Shown one piece after another: positions 40,364 to 49,453 of a stretch of 64,000 nt of DNA. The notes below the pieces were generated by a model. The model did not search any database. It was not told the origin of the DNA and saw only the letters and a list, made by a program, of their open reading frames with translations. Numbering within the stretch: position 1 is the stretch's first letter; the number at the start of each line of letters is the position of its first letter. The DNA lies in assembly GCA_029202385.1 (NCBI GenBank), contig CP119314.1, positions 808,501 through 872,500 of the forward strand, given 5' to 3'. The position numbers and the translations under genes were made by a program. This DNA is from Candidatus Sphingomonas phytovorans (GTDB lineage Bacteria; Pseudomonadota; Alphaproteobacteria; Sphingomonadales; Sphingomonadaceae).

Positions 40364-43200
40364 TCGGCGGCGACCGTTTCTATCCGGCGCGAGCGGCGAC
40401 CGAGTTCTTCATATTTCTCCTGCCAGTCGGTCGGGCCGTTGGAGCGGCCCACCTGAACTGCGGTAACCTTGTATTCCGGGCAATTGGTCGCCCAGTCCGA
40501 ATTGTCGGTGGTGATGACGTTCGCCTGGGTGCTTGGGTGGTGGAAGGTCGTATAGACGACACCCGCCGCCACCCGGTCAGTCAGCAGCGCCCGCAGCGTC
40601 GTATCGCCGGCCCGGCTGACCACCTTCACCCAATCGCCATCGAGGATGCCGCGCTGTTCGGCGTCGTGCGGGTGGATTTCAAGCCGGTCTTCCTCGTGCC
40701 AGCGGCTGTTCTCCGTCCGCCTGGTCTGGGCGCCGACATTATACTGGCTGAGGATTCGGCCGGTGGTGAGCAGCAGGGGGAAGCGCGGGCCGGTACGTTC
40801 CTCGGTCGCGACATATTCGGTACGGACGAACTTGCCCCGCCCGCGGGCGAAGCCGCCGAGATGCATCACCGGCGTGCCCGCGGGCGCTGCCTCGTTACAG
40901 GGCCACTGGATAGAGCCGAGCTTGTCCAGCCTCGCGAAGGAAACGCCGGCAAAGGTCGGGGTTACCCCGGCGATCTCGTCCATGATTTCGGACGGATGGG
41001 CATAGTCCATGTCATAGCCCATCGCCCGGGCGAGCAACTGGGTGATTTCCCAATCCTCATGGCCGTTCCTGGGTTGCATCACCTTCCTGACGAGCTGGAT
41101 GCGGCGCTCGGCGTTGGTGAAGGTGCCGTTCTTTTCGAGGAAGGTCGATCCCGGCAGGAAGACATGCGCGTAATTGGCCGTCTCGTTGAGAAACAGATCC
41201 TGCACTACGACGCATTCCATTGCGGCAAGGCCGGCCGAGACGTGACGGGTGTCCGGATCGGACTGGAGGATATCCTCACCCTGAATGTAGATGCCCTTGA
41301 ATGTCCCGTCGACTGCGGCATCGAGCATATTGGGAATGCGGAGGCCCGGTTCGCGATCGATCTCGACGCCCCAGAGTTCCCTGAACATCTCGCGCGCGGC
41401 ATCATCCGAGACATGGCGATAACCCGACAGTTCGTGCGGGAAGCTGCCCATGTCGCAGGCGCCCTGGACGTTGTTCTGGCCTCGCAAGGGATTCACGCCG
41501 ACGCCGTTACGACCGAGATTGCCGGTCGCCATGGCCAGGTTGGCGATGGCGAGTACCGTGGTCGAGCCCTGGCTGTGCTCGGTGACGCCAAGACCATAAT
41601 AGATCGCGCCGTTGCCCCCGGTTGCATAGAGCCGGGCCGCGGCGCGCAGGGTCGCGGCAGGCACCTGGCTCATCAGTTCGGTTGCCTCCGGGCTGTGGCG
41701 CGGATCGGCGACGAATTCGGCCCAGTCCTCGAATTCCGACCAGTCGCAGCGCTCGCGCACGAACGCCTCGTTGACCAGCCCCTCGGTGACGATGACATGC
41801 GCCATCGCCGTCAGCACCGCGACATTGGTCCCGGGACGCAGCGCGAGGTGATGGGCCGCCTCGATATGCGGCGAGCGGACGATGTCGGTGCGTCGCGGGT
41901 CGATCACGACGAGCTGGGCGCCCTGACGCAGGCGGCGTTTCAGCCGGCTGGCGAAGACGGGATGGCCGTCGGTCGGGTTGGCGCCGATGATGACGACGAC
42001 GTCCGCCGCCATCACGCTATCGAAATCCTGGGTGCCGGCCGAGGTGCCGAAGGCGGTCTTCAGGCCGTAACCGGTCGGCGAGTGGCAGACGCGTGCGCAG
42101 GTATCGACATTGTTGTTGCCGAAGCCGGCACGGATCAGCTTCTGGACGAGGAAGGTCTCCTCATTGGTGCACCGGCTGGAGGTGATGCCGCCGACCGAAT
42201 GCTTGCCGTAGCTCGCCTGGATGCGGCGGAACTCGGACGCGGCATGCGCAATTGCCTCGTCCCAACTCACTTCGCGCCACGGCTGGTCGATCGAGCCGCG
42301 GATCATCGGATTCAGGACGCGCTCCTTGTGGTTGGCATAGCCCCAGGCGAAGCGGCCCTTGACGCAGCTGTGACCGCGATTGGCCTTGCCTTCCTTCCAC
42401 GGCACCATGCGGACAAGCTCCTCGCCACGCATCTCGGCGCGGAAGGTGCAGCCGACGCCGCAATAGGCGCAGGTGGTGACGATCGATCGATCGGGCGTGC
42501 CGATCTCGGCGACCTTTTTCTCTATGAGGGTCGCCGTCGGGCAGGCCTGGACACAGGCACCGCACGACACGCATTCGCTGGAGAAGAAATCCTGGCCCTG
42601 GCTCGGCGAGACCCTGGAACCGAAGCCCATGCCCTCGATCGTGAGCGCAAAGGTGCCCTGTACCTCGTCGCAGGCGCGAACGCACCGCGAGCAGACGATG
42701 CACTTGGACGGATCGAAATCGAAATAGGGGTTGGAGACATCCTTGGCTTGGCCGAGATGGCCGGCACCTGCGGCGTAACGAACCTCGCGCAGGCCGACCG
42801 CGCCGGCCTGGTCCTGCAATTCGCAATCGCCATTGGCGGCGCAGGTCAGGCAGTCGAGCGGGTGATCGGAGATATAGAGCTCCATCACGCCACGCCGGAG
42901 CTTCTTGAGCTTCTCGGTCTGGGTGCGGACGGTCATGCCCGGGGCAACGGGTGTGGTGCAGGAGGCGGGATAGCCGGCGCGGCCCTCGACCTCCACGAGG
43001 CAGAGGCGGCAGGAGCCGAACGCGTCGAGATTGTCGGTCGCGCAGAGTTTGGGAATGCTGGTGCCCATCAGCGCCGCGGCGCGCATCACTGACGTGCCCT
43101 CGGGCACCGTCACGGCCTGACCATCGATGGTGAGCGACACCATCGGCCCGGTGCCGGGGGCGGGCTTGGTGCCCAGGTCGATCTCGCCGCGCCATGCCAT
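40360..43200 (-). CDS. fdsA: NAD-dependent formate dehydrogenase alpha (catalytic) subunit
   Basis: The 946-residue product has all expected cofactor sites in order. These are the N-terminal [2Fe-2S] cysteines C53, C64, C67 and C81; His/Cys [4Fe-4S] H113, C117, C120 and C126; two ferredoxin-type [4Fe-4S] sets (C167-C177 and C210-C220); a further [4Fe-4S] C244, C247, C251 and C279; then the bis-MGD molybdenum domain. The molybdenum ligand is cysteine (C372 in TCARVCHSPTGYG), not selenocysteine. It oxidises formate to CO2 in the cytoplasm and passes electrons to FdsB. No signal peptide. Gene order is fdsG-fdsB-fdsA-fdsD. Confidence 0.95.
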   Translation of the reverse strand: MAWRGEIDLGTKPAPGTGPMVSLTIDGQAVTVPEGTSVMRAAALMGTSIPKLCATDNLDAFGSCRLCLVEVEGRAGYPASCTTPVAPGMTVRTQTEKLKKLRRGVMELYISDHPLDCLTCAANGDCELQDQAGAVGLREVRYAAGAGHLGQAKDVSNPYFDFDPSKCIVCSRCVRACDEVQGTFALTIEGMGFGSRVSPSQGQDFFSSECVSCGACVQACPTATLIEKKVAEIGTPDRSIVTTCAYCGVGCTFRAEMRGEELVRMVPWKEGKANRGHSCVKGRFAWGYANHKERVLNPMIRGSIDQPWREVSWDEAIAHAASEFRRIQASYGKHSVGGITSSRCTNEETFLVQKLIRAGFGNNNVDTCARVCHSPTGYGLKTAFGTSAGTQDFDSVMAADVVVIIGANPTDGHPVFASRLKRRLRQGAQLVVIDPRRTDIVRSPHIEAAHHLALRPGTNVAVLTAMAHVIVTEGLVNEAFVRERCDWSEFEDWAEFVADPRHSPEATELMSQVPAATLRAAARLYATGGNGAIYYGLGVTEHSQGSTTVLAIANLAMATGNLGRNGVGVNPLRGQNNVQGACDMGSFPHELSGYRHVSDDAAREMFRELWGVEIDREPGLRIPNMLDAAVDGTFKGIYIQGEDILQSDPDTRHVSAGLAAMECVVVQDLFLNETANYAHVFLPGSTFLEKNGTFTNAERRIQLVRKVMQPRNGHEDWEITQLLARAMGYDMDYAHPSEIMDEIAGVTPTFAGVSFARLDKLGSIQWPCNEAAPAGTPVMHLGGFARGRGKFVRTEYVATEERTGPRFPLLLTTGRILSQYNVGAQTRRTENSRWHEEDRLEIHPHDAEQRGILDGDWVKVVSRAGDTTLRALLTDRVAAGVVYTTFHHPSTQANVITTDNSDWATNCPEYKVTAVQVGRSNGPTDWQEKYEELGRRSRRIETVAAE

Positions 43201-43204
43201 GCCG

Positions 43205-44809
43205 CTACTCCGCAGCCACCGGAAGCGCCGTCGCGCCGCCGAAATCCTCAGGGAAATGATCGAGGGCGCTCAACACCGGATAGGGCGTGAAACCACCCAA
43301 AGCGCAGAGCGACCCGAACTTCATCGTGTCGCAGAGATCGCGCAGGAGGGTTATCTGACTCTCCCCCTCTCCCTGTGGAAGAGGGAAGGCGTGGGAAGGG
43401 TGAGGGGGACACTCGCTAGTGTCGCGAACCTCGCTCCCCCTCATCCGGCGTTTCGCGCCACCTTCTCCCACAAGGGGAGAAGGAAGGGTGGCGATAATCC
43501 GGTCGATCACTTCCACACCACGGGTCGAGCCGATCCGGCAGGGCGTGCATTTGCCGCAACTCTCCGCCGCGCAGAACTCCATCGCGAAGCGTGCCATCCT
43601 TGCCATGTCGACACTGTCGTCGAACACCGTGATGCCGGCATGGCCGATGAGCCCGCCAGCCGCGGCGAAGCTTTCATAATCGAACGGCAGGTGGAACATG
43701 GACGGGGGAAAATAGGCGCCGAGCGGCCCGCCCACCTGCACCGCGCGTACCGGGCGGCCACTCTCGGTGCCGCCGCCGATCCGCTCGACCAGGTCGCCCA
43801 GCGTTACGCCGAAGCCGATCTCGTAGAGCCCGCCATTCTTCACGTTACCGGCGAGTTGCACCGGCATGGTGCCGCGCGACCGGCCGAAGCCGACTGCCGC
43901 ATAAGCTTCCGCTCCCTCGGCGAGGATGAAGGGCACGGCAGCGAGGCTCAGCACATTGTTGATGACGGTCGGCTTGCCGAACAGGCCGGCAATCGCCGGC
44001 AGCGGCGGCTTGGCGCGGACCTGGCCACGCTTGCCCTCGATCGACTCGAGCAGGGCGGTCTCCTCGCCGCAGACATAGGCACCCGCCCCGACCCGGACCT
44101 CGAGCGTGAAAGGGGCCACGCGATCGGCCGAGCGTCGGATCGCCTCGCGCATCGTCGCGATCGCGGATGGATATTCGGAACGGATATAGATGTAGCCATA
44201 GCCCGCGCCGACGGCATGGGCGGCGATCGCCATGCCTTCGATCAGGCAATAGGGATCGCCCTCCATCAGCATCCGGTCGGCAAAGGTGCCGCTGTCGCCC
44301 TCATCGGCGTTGCAGACGATGAACTTCTCCGGTCCCGCGGCATCGAGCACCGTCTGCCATTTGATGCCGGTCGGAAACCCGGCACCGCCCCGGCCGCGCA
44401 GGCCGCTGGCCTTTACGATCGCTACGACCTCGCCCGGCTGAAGCGCGCGGGCAGTGTCAAGGCCAGCCCAGCCGCCATGCGCGGCATAATCGTCGAGATC
44501 GACAGGATCGATTGCGCCGCACCGGGCAAAGGTGAAACGCTGTTGGGAGGCGAAGAAGGGAAGGTCGGCGATCCGGCCGAGCCGATGAGGATGGGTGGCG
44601 TCGAGTACCTTGCCCACATCCTCGGGGTCGACGGGGCCGTAGCCGATCCGGCCTTGGGCGGTCTCGATTTCGACCAGCGGCTCTATCCGGAACAGGCCGT
44701 GGCTGCCGGTCCGGACCACCTCGGCGCCAGCATGGACGAATGCCTCGGCTACTTCGTCGGCGCCAAGCGCGACTGAAACTGTATCGCGGCTGATGAAGAC
44801 GCGGGTCAT
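43205..44809 (-). CDS. fdsB: formate dehydrogenase beta (diaphorase, NuoF-like) subunit with repeat insertion
   Basis: The 534-residue product fuses an N-terminal thioredoxin-like part to a NuoF-type domain: KASGLRGRGGAGFPTGIKW (FMN), CNADEGDSGTFADR, and GAGAYVCGEETALLESIEG (NAD). The [4Fe-4S] ligands are C418, C421 and C424 (ESCGKCTPCRIG) and C502 (GSLCALGG). The third-to-fourth cysteine gap is 78 residues against about 41 in NuoF. Residues about 440-485 (LPSPLVGEGG to LPQGEGESQ) come from an in-frame palindromic repeat. It transfers electrons from FdsA clusters to NAD. Its ATG overlaps the fdsG stop. Confidence 0.93.
   Translation of the reverse strand: MTRVFISRDTVSVALGADEVAEAFVHAGAEVVRTGSHGLFRIEPLVEIETAQGRIGYGPVDPEDVGKVLDATHPHRLGRIADLPFFASQQRFTFARCGAIDPVDLDDYAAHGGWAGLDTARALQPGEVVAIVKASGLRGRGGAGFPTGIKWQTVLDAAGPEKFIVCNADEGDSGTFADRMLMEGDPYCLIEGMAIAAHAVGAGYGYIYIRSEYPSAIATMREAIRRSADRVAPFTLEVRVGAGAYVCGEETALLESIEGKRGQVRAKPPLPAIAGLFGKPTVINNVLSLAAVPFILAEGAEAYAAVGFGRSRGTMPVQLAGNVKNGGLYEIGFGVTLGDLVERIGGGTESGRPVRAVQVGGPLGAYFPPSMFHLPFDYESFAAAGGLIGHAGITVFDDSVDMARMARFAMEFCAAESCGKCTPCRIGSTRGVEVIDRIIATLPSPLVGEGGAKRRMRGSEVRDTSECPPHPSHAFPLPQGEGESQITLLRDLCDTMKFGSLCALGGFTPYPVLSALDHFPEDFGGATALPVAAE
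43356..43492. repeat. REP/MITE-like palindromic element inserted in frame in fdsB
   Basis: It is the same CTCTCCC/GGGAGAAG block family as 2303-2405. Left block CTCCCCCTCTCCCTGTGGAAG and right block CTTCTCCCACAAGGGGAGAAG-like enclose inverted arms GGTGAGGGGGA and CTCCCCCTCATCC around a central hairpin GACACT-CGCT-AGTGTC (43408-43423). It reads through without a stop, adding about 37-45 residues between the third and fourth cluster cysteines. Confidence 0.75.
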
Positions 44810-45321
44810 GCCGTCACCTGTTCGAGCAACCGGTCGAGCTTCGGGCCGTCAAGGCGCGACACGATCTTCCCGTTGATGATCGCATTGGGCCCTGTTGCGC
44901 ACAGGCCTATGCAATAGACGGCTTCGAGCGCCACCTCTCCATCCGCACGCGTACCGCCCATCGATGTCCCGAGCCGCTCGATCGCTGCCTGCTCGATCGC
45001 ATTGCCCCCGCGCGCCTGGCAGCTTTCGGCACGGCAGAGCCTGACGATATGGCGCGCGGGCGGACGGCGGCGAAAATCATGGTAGAAGGTAACCACGCCG
45101 TGCACGTCGGCGCGGCTGAGGTTCAGCGCTTCGGCGACATGCGGCACCAGGGCATCGTCGATATAGCCGAATTCTTCCTGCAGCCCGTGAAGCAGGGGAA
45201 GCAGCGCACCACGCGTGTCCGTTTCCCGGGGCATCAAGCGGCGAATGGCATCGAGGTAGGCGCTTGCCCCCATTGCCTCGTTCGCACCCGATCGGTGGGT
45301 CTGTGTTGTCGTGCGCATCAC
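44806..45321 (-). CDS. fdsG: formate dehydrogenase gamma (NuoE-like) subunit
   Basis: The 171-residue product has the NuoE-type thioredoxin-fold [2Fe-2S] cysteines in LCRAESCQARGG and YCIGLCATGPNA. LHGLQEEFGYIDDALVPHVAEALNLSRADVHGVVTFYHDFR is typical. It starts at GTG 45321 or ATG 45318. A start at residue 17 (MGASAYLDAI) is also possible and would leave a leader after the predicted promoter. It is the first gene of the fds operon and overlaps fdsB (ATGA). Confidence 0.93.
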   Translation of the reverse strand: MMRTTTQTHRSGANEAMGASAYLDAIRRLMPRETDTRGALLPLLHGLQEEFGYIDDALVPHVAEALNLSRADVHGVVTFYHDFRRRPPARHIVRLCRAESCQARGGNAIEQAAIERLGTSMGGTRADGEVALEAVYCIGLCATGPNAIINGKIVSRLDGPKLDRLLEQVTA

Positions 45322-45328
45322 GCTGCGA

Positions 45329-45357
45329 GATAGCCCTCTTCGTCAATCTCAGGTCAA
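45329..45357 (-). promoter_or_regulatory. predicted fds promoter
   Basis: On the minus strand TTGACC (45357-45352) and GCTATC (45334-45329) are separated by exactly 17 bp. Transcription would begin near 45322, almost at the GTG of fdsG. The LysR box centre then lies about 63 bp upstream, the usual activator distance. Confidence 0.5.
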
Positions 45358-45369
45358 ATCGACTCTCTT

Positions 45370-45400
45370 CATCGTTGATAGGCAAACTCTATCAACGATG
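45370..45400. promoter_or_regulatory. LysR box within a 12-bp perfect inverted repeat
   Basis: CATCGTTGATAG (45370-45381) and CTATCAACGATG (45389-45400) are perfect complements around a 7-base spacer. The inner ATAG-N7-CTAT gives T-N11-A (T45379, A45391). The right arm overlaps the last codons of the LysR gene. It is the probable binding site of that regulator for fds activation. Confidence 0.65.
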
Positions 45401-46297
45401 GCGATAGGAGCGGGGCAGTTTGACGGCATGGGCGGCTGCCAGCGCTGCCTGGGCGAGCTGGCTTGAGGGCCGTCGGTCAAGCACGACCAATCCGACCCGG
45501 CTTGCCGGGAACGGTTCGGCGAAGGGCAGGATACGCGCCCAGGTCCCGGCTGGAATCAGCGCGGCATAGCCTTCGGGCACCACCGTCGCGAACCCGCCTG
45601 CCTCGACCATGGCGAGCAGGGCGACATAGGAATCCGCTGTCGCCCTGGGGTGGGCGGCGAATCCGCGCCCGGCGAGGTTGGTGTCGAAGATCCGGCGGTT
45701 CTGCATGCCTTCGTGCAACAGGCACAGGGGCTGTGTGAGGACGTCCGGCCAGTCGACCGCCTTGCGATCGTCGAACCCGCTTCCCGCACGGGCCACGAAC
45801 ATGGCGCGCTCGGTATAGAGGGGTACGGCGATTACCTGCGCGGGAGGTTCATGGTCGAGATAGGTCAGTCCCGCGTCGAGTTCGAACGCCGCAAGCGCCT
45901 GCTCGATCTCGCGCGAGGTGAGGGAGCGGACCGACAGGGTCAGTTCCGGATTGGCGGCGCCCAGGGTGCGGGCGAAATGGCCGACCACGGGCATCGCGGC
46001 CGGGATTGCGCCGAGCCTGAGCGTACCGCGCAGCGGGCCCCGGGCCGTCTCGGCCGCGTGGGCGAGACCGTCGATCATCGCGATTGCCTGCTGCGCCCAG
46101 GGCAGGGCTGCCCGGCCCTCTTCGGTGAGACCGATGAACCGGCGATCACGGTCGATCAGGCGCTTGCCCAGTTGTTCTTCGAGCGCGGCGATGCCGGCGG
46201 AGAGAGTGGGCTGGGTGACATTGCAGGCCGTCGCGGCACGGGCGAAATGGCCTTCGCGGGCGAGCGCGACGAAATATTCGAGGAGGCGCAGTTGCAT
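45392..46297 (-). CDS. LysR family regulator of the formate dehydrogenase operon
   Basis: The 301-residue product has the helix-turn-helix LLEYFVALAREGHFARAATACNVTQPTLSAGIAALEEQLGKRLIDRDRRFIGLTEEG and a normal co-inducer domain. It lies immediately upstream of fdsG on the same strand, 70 bp away, with its box in between. This matches the FdsR/LysR-upstream-of-fds arrangement known in other proteobacteria. The inducer is likely formate or a related signal, by inference. Stop codon and operator overlap. Confidence 0.9.
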   Translation of the reverse strand: MQLRLLEYFVALAREGHFARAATACNVTQPTLSAGIAALEEQLGKRLIDRDRRFIGLTEEGRAALPWAQQAIAMIDGLAHAAETARGPLRGTLRLGAIPAAMPVVGHFARTLGAANPELTLSVRSLTSREIEQALAAFELDAGLTYLDHEPPAQVIAVPLYTERAMFVARAGSGFDDRKAVDWPDVLTQPLCLLHEGMQNRRIFDTNLAGRGFAAHPRATADSYVALLAMVEAGGFATVVPEGYAALIPAGTWARILPFAEPFPASRVGLVVLDRRPSSQLAQAALAAAHAVKLPRSYRHR

Positions 46298-46352
46298 GAT
46301 TGGCCTCTTCTATCAGTCAGTCGATGAAGATGCACATTCGTGGGAGGAAAGG

Positions 46353-48491
46353 CTAGCTGGCCGGCCGCTCGGCGCGGGCATCGGTATCGCTCGGCGCCCG
46401 AAGCTTCAGCGCCGGTTTTGGTCGCGGGCTCGTTCCCTGTCCGTTGACGAAATCGATGCCGACGCGACTATTTCTTCTGGCGCGTTCCGTCAGCGTGTTC
46501 ACCTGCTCGACCATGTCGCGCGCGAGTGCCGCCTGCTCGTCATTGCTGAACGGATAGCCGGTCGGCTGAGCGAGTTTCCCCATCGTCTTTGCGCGAATGT
46601 CGATCATCTCCTCGATGCTCGGCGCAATATGACCCGCACTGCCCGTCGGGCTTTCTCCGCGCTCCAGATCTGTTGTCCAGCCTGTGGTGAAGCGCGATGC
46701 GGTAACCTCCAGCCCTGCCAGGAAGGAACGGAAGCGCACCATTCGGTGGTTGGCCCAGTTGAGTACGAGCTTCTCCTTCGGGCGGAGCGGATCGCGAAGT
46801 GTCCCGGGAAGGAAACGCTCGGCGATCACCGCGCCGGCCTTCTCGCCGCGGGTCTGCAGATCGTCGATGGTCGAAGCGCCCATGTCGAAGTTGAAGCCCC
46901 CTTCGTTCTTGCGCATTCTGATATGGACGATGCGGTCCCTGTAGCCGGGCACGTCGATCAACTGATTGTCGCCCCATTGACGGGCGGTCGTGACGATCCG
47001 TCCGGCGAACTTCAACAGGGCGCCCATGCCGTTCGCTGGCAGGGGCGTGTAGGCGGATACCCGTCCACGATTGCTGCGCAGCATATAGACGAGCTCTTCC
47101 GGCGGAGCCTCGGCATCCATCGTAAGACCGTCGGATTGCGGCTCCGTGCCGGTGCTCGTCGGATTCGCGCCGCGCTCATCCGGTTCCAGCTCGTCATCAT
47201 GATAGAGAAGATTGAGGCAGAAGGTGGGGCGGGTCGGAATAGGCGCATCGAACAGGTGGATCGGGAAATTGGAGGTGATTCCGCCGTCCGCTAGCCAGAG
47301 TTCTGACAGGGCCTGCGTGCCGCCGGGCCGATGCCTGATGATGTAGAGGCGAACCGCACGGAACAGGAAAGGGAAGCTCAGCGACATCCGGACCGCGAAC
47401 AGGATCGGCAGATTTTCCGACGCGGGTAATCTGATCAGATCGGCTGGATCGATGTCGCCCAACGTGACGCCTTCAAGGTCGCTCCTGCGCGCATGCGCGA
47501 TCATCCAGTCGACGACGATATCCGGAAACAGGCCTTTCAGATCGGAGATGCGCGCGTAAAGCCGGTCTTCGCGCCGCATGAAGGGAAGTTGTACCGACTG
47601 GGCACGGGTAATGTCGGAGGCGACCAGCGCCAGTTCGATGTCGCGTTGAAGAAGATCGAGGACCGGGTCCATCGTCTCCATCCGGTCCTTGTTCGCGCCG
47701 GCCGCGATCATGGCTTCCGCACGGTCTCTCCCCGCGGTCCTGTGTTCGGCGATCCACAGGTCGCCGAAGCACAGGGGTGATCCGTCATCCAGGCCCGCAA
47801 GCGTCTGGAACTTGTCGTGCAACCACCCCGACAGGGAAGGAAGACTTTTACCGGAAGCGGTGCAGTGCTGCGCCTTGCCCGAGCAGAATCCGAATCCATG
47901 CGTCCCGGCCGCCTTGAGCCCGTTCGACACGACCGGAGCCCAGTCGAATATGAGAAAGGCCACCAGCATGACGAGCGTGGTGAAGAGGAAGAGCAGCACC
48001 AGCGCGATCCCGGTCGCGATCCCGGTTGGATGAGCGGAAAGGACGAACAGGCCGGCGACAAGGATGAAGGCGACAAGGATCGCCATGCCAAGAGGCGGCA
48101 GGAGAATATGCAGGGCGGCAGCGGCCACCCCGCGGGTGCGTTTGATCGCGGCGAGCTCCATCAGCAGCGTGAACAGCGGCTCATTGTCAGGCTCGGGCTC
48201 GAACAGTCGTTGCAGGAGGGGGCTTCCATCATGGTCCTCGGCAAGCTCTTCGGAAAGCGCCGCGAGCATTGCCGGTGCCCCGGGATTCCGGGCCGAACGC
48301 CGGCCGAACTCCATCGCTGCGGCCGCGGCCGCGCCGATCGCGCCGGCGGAGGTCCCGCCGACCGCGCGGAAGCGATAGTCTTTCGCGATCCGGGCGATCG
48401 CGGCAGGATAGACGATGCCGCTGGTGACGCCGCCTTTCAGCACGAGGTCGCACTCATGGGAAGGTTGCAATGCTGATGGCTCGGCCCTCAT
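46353..48491 (-). CDS. membrane-anchored patatin-like phospholipase
   Basis: I use ATG 48491 (MRAEPSALQPSHECDLVLKGG), giving 712 residues; a GTG at 48518 is also open. The patatin catalytic elements are the oxyanion LKGGVTSG (19-25), the nucleophile S48 in GGTSAGAIG, and the aspartate in LWLADGGITSNFP. Two or three strongly hydrophobic segments (about residues 125-190, HILLPPLGMAILVAFILVAG and IALVLLFLFTTLVMLVAFLI) interrupt the domain after the nucleophile. This is a long patatin subtype. It should hydrolyse lipid acyl esters at the membrane. It stands alone between fds and the second TetR locus, and no partner gene is visible. Confidence 0.8.
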   Translation of the reverse strand: MRAEPSALQPSHECDLVLKGGVTSGIVYPAAIARIAKDYRFRAVGGTSAGAIGAAAAAAMEFGRRSARNPGAPAMLAALSEELAEDHDGSPLLQRLFEPEPDNEPLFTLLMELAAIKRTRGVAAAALHILLPPLGMAILVAFILVAGLFVLSAHPTGIATGIALVLLFLFTTLVMLVAFLIFDWAPVVSNGLKAAGTHGFGFCSGKAQHCTASGKSLPSLSGWLHDKFQTLAGLDDGSPLCFGDLWIAEHRTAGRDRAEAMIAAGANKDRMETMDPVLDLLQRDIELALVASDITRAQSVQLPFMRREDRLYARISDLKGLFPDIVVDWMIAHARRSDLEGVTLGDIDPADLIRLPASENLPILFAVRMSLSFPFLFRAVRLYIIRHRPGGTQALSELWLADGGITSNFPIHLFDAPIPTRPTFCLNLLYHDDELEPDERGANPTSTGTEPQSDGLTMDAEAPPEELVYMLRSNRGRVSAYTPLPANGMGALLKFAGRIVTTARQWGDNQLIDVPGYRDRIVHIRMRKNEGGFNFDMGASTIDDLQTRGEKAGAVIAERFLPGTLRDPLRPKEKLVLNWANHRMVRFRSFLAGLEVTASRFTTGWTTDLERGESPTGSAGHIAPSIEEMIDIRAKTMGKLAQPTGYPFSNDEQAALARDMVEQVNTLTERARRNSRVGIDFVNGQGTSPRPKPALKLRAPSDTDARAERPAS

Positions 48492-48739
48492 GCGGGTGTC
48501 CACCCGGGCATCCCGCACGCGACGCAGCTATTCAGGCCGAATCCCGTTGCGTCGCTATATTCGAGATATTCGAGCGGCAGGCGTTGGCCCGCCGAACAGG
48601 CCTCGCCGCGTTTCATTGCCCCGTCCATGGTGAGTCCCCGCAAGACCGATCCCGGTCGCCTGCCTATCACAGCGGAGCAGAGGCGAAAGCGGCGCGAGAC
48701 AGGGAACCCGAGCCATATTGGCGAGTGTTTCCTGGCTCG

Positions 48740-49453
48740 TCACGGCTTCCCGGTCGCGGTGCCCGCCAGCCGCTCGCGCGTGCGCGCTTCGCAGATTGCC
48801 TGGAAACCCCCGGTCATGAAGGTTGCCATCCGCGCCTTGACCGCGGCAAAGTCATCGGAATTGCACAGCCCGTTCGACAGCCGATCGATCCGGCCGGTAC
48901 GGGCGAGGGTCAACAGCAACCCGCCCGTCACGAAATGATAGCCCCAGAAGATATCCTCTTCCGGACTATCGGGCATCGCCTGTTTCAGGAAACCGATCAG
49001 GCGGAGTACGACCGGGTCGAAATGTTCGTCCATCAGCTGGGCGCCCCATTCGGTATTGCTGACCTGTCCCCCCAGGGCTCCCCAGTTGCGCCAGCCTTCG
49101 CCGCCGTTGATATAGAGATCGAGATCGGTGTCGAGGAAGGCGTGAAGCGCCCCTTCGACGCTCGGCTCGCCGGCGCATTCCACCTCGTATCGGTCGAGCG
49201 CCTTCATCCGGAGCTCGGTGGTGACCGCTGCCCTGCGCTCGAACACGGCCAGGAACAGGGTGCGCTTGTCCTCGAAATAATAATGGATGAGCGAGGTATG
49301 GATACCGATCCGTTTCGCCACGTCCTTCAGCGTGACGCCGTCGACGCCGTGCTTGGAAAACAGATATTCGGCGGCATCGAGGATCGACTCGAGGCTTTCC
49401 GCCCGCTGTTCCGCCTTCGATCTGCGTTTCGGTTTGGCGTCAGTCGTCATCAT
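48740..49453 (-). CDS. TetR family transcriptional regulator
   Basis: I start at ATG 49453 (MMTTDAKPKRRSKAEQRAESLESILDAAEYLFSKHGVDG), giving 237 residues; the first bases overlap the end of the ligase gene by 14 bp. The DNA-binding helices are VTLKDVAKRIGIHTSLIHYYFEDKRTLFLAVF. The C-terminal part resembles TetR proteins with a C-terminal YcdC/RutR-like domain. It is third in the esterase-ligase-tetR operon and is the likely binder of the inverted repeats at 52705-52755 and 59639-59662. Confidence 0.9.
   Translation of the reverse strand: MMTTDAKPKRRSKAEQRAESLESILDAAEYLFSKHGVDGVTLKDVAKRIGIHTSLIHYYFEDKRTLFLAVFERRAAVTTELRMKALDRYEVECAGEPSVEGALHAFLDTDLDLYINGGEGWRNWGALGGQVSNTEWGAQLMDEHFDPVVLRLIGFLKQAMPDSPEEDIFWGYHFVTGGLLLTLARTGRIDRLSNGLCNSDDFAAVKARMATFMTGGFQAICEARTRERLAGTATGKP

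Noticed and set aside
40537..43092. 851-codon open frame on the plus strand opposite fdsA
   Set aside because: GC-rich coding DNA gives long open antisense frames. This one has no recognisable domain, while the minus strand is a textbook FdsA.
48519..48555. GCGACGCA/TGCGTCGC inverted repeat with 21-base spacer
   Set aside because: The arms are short and GC-rich with a long spacer; nothing ties it to a function.
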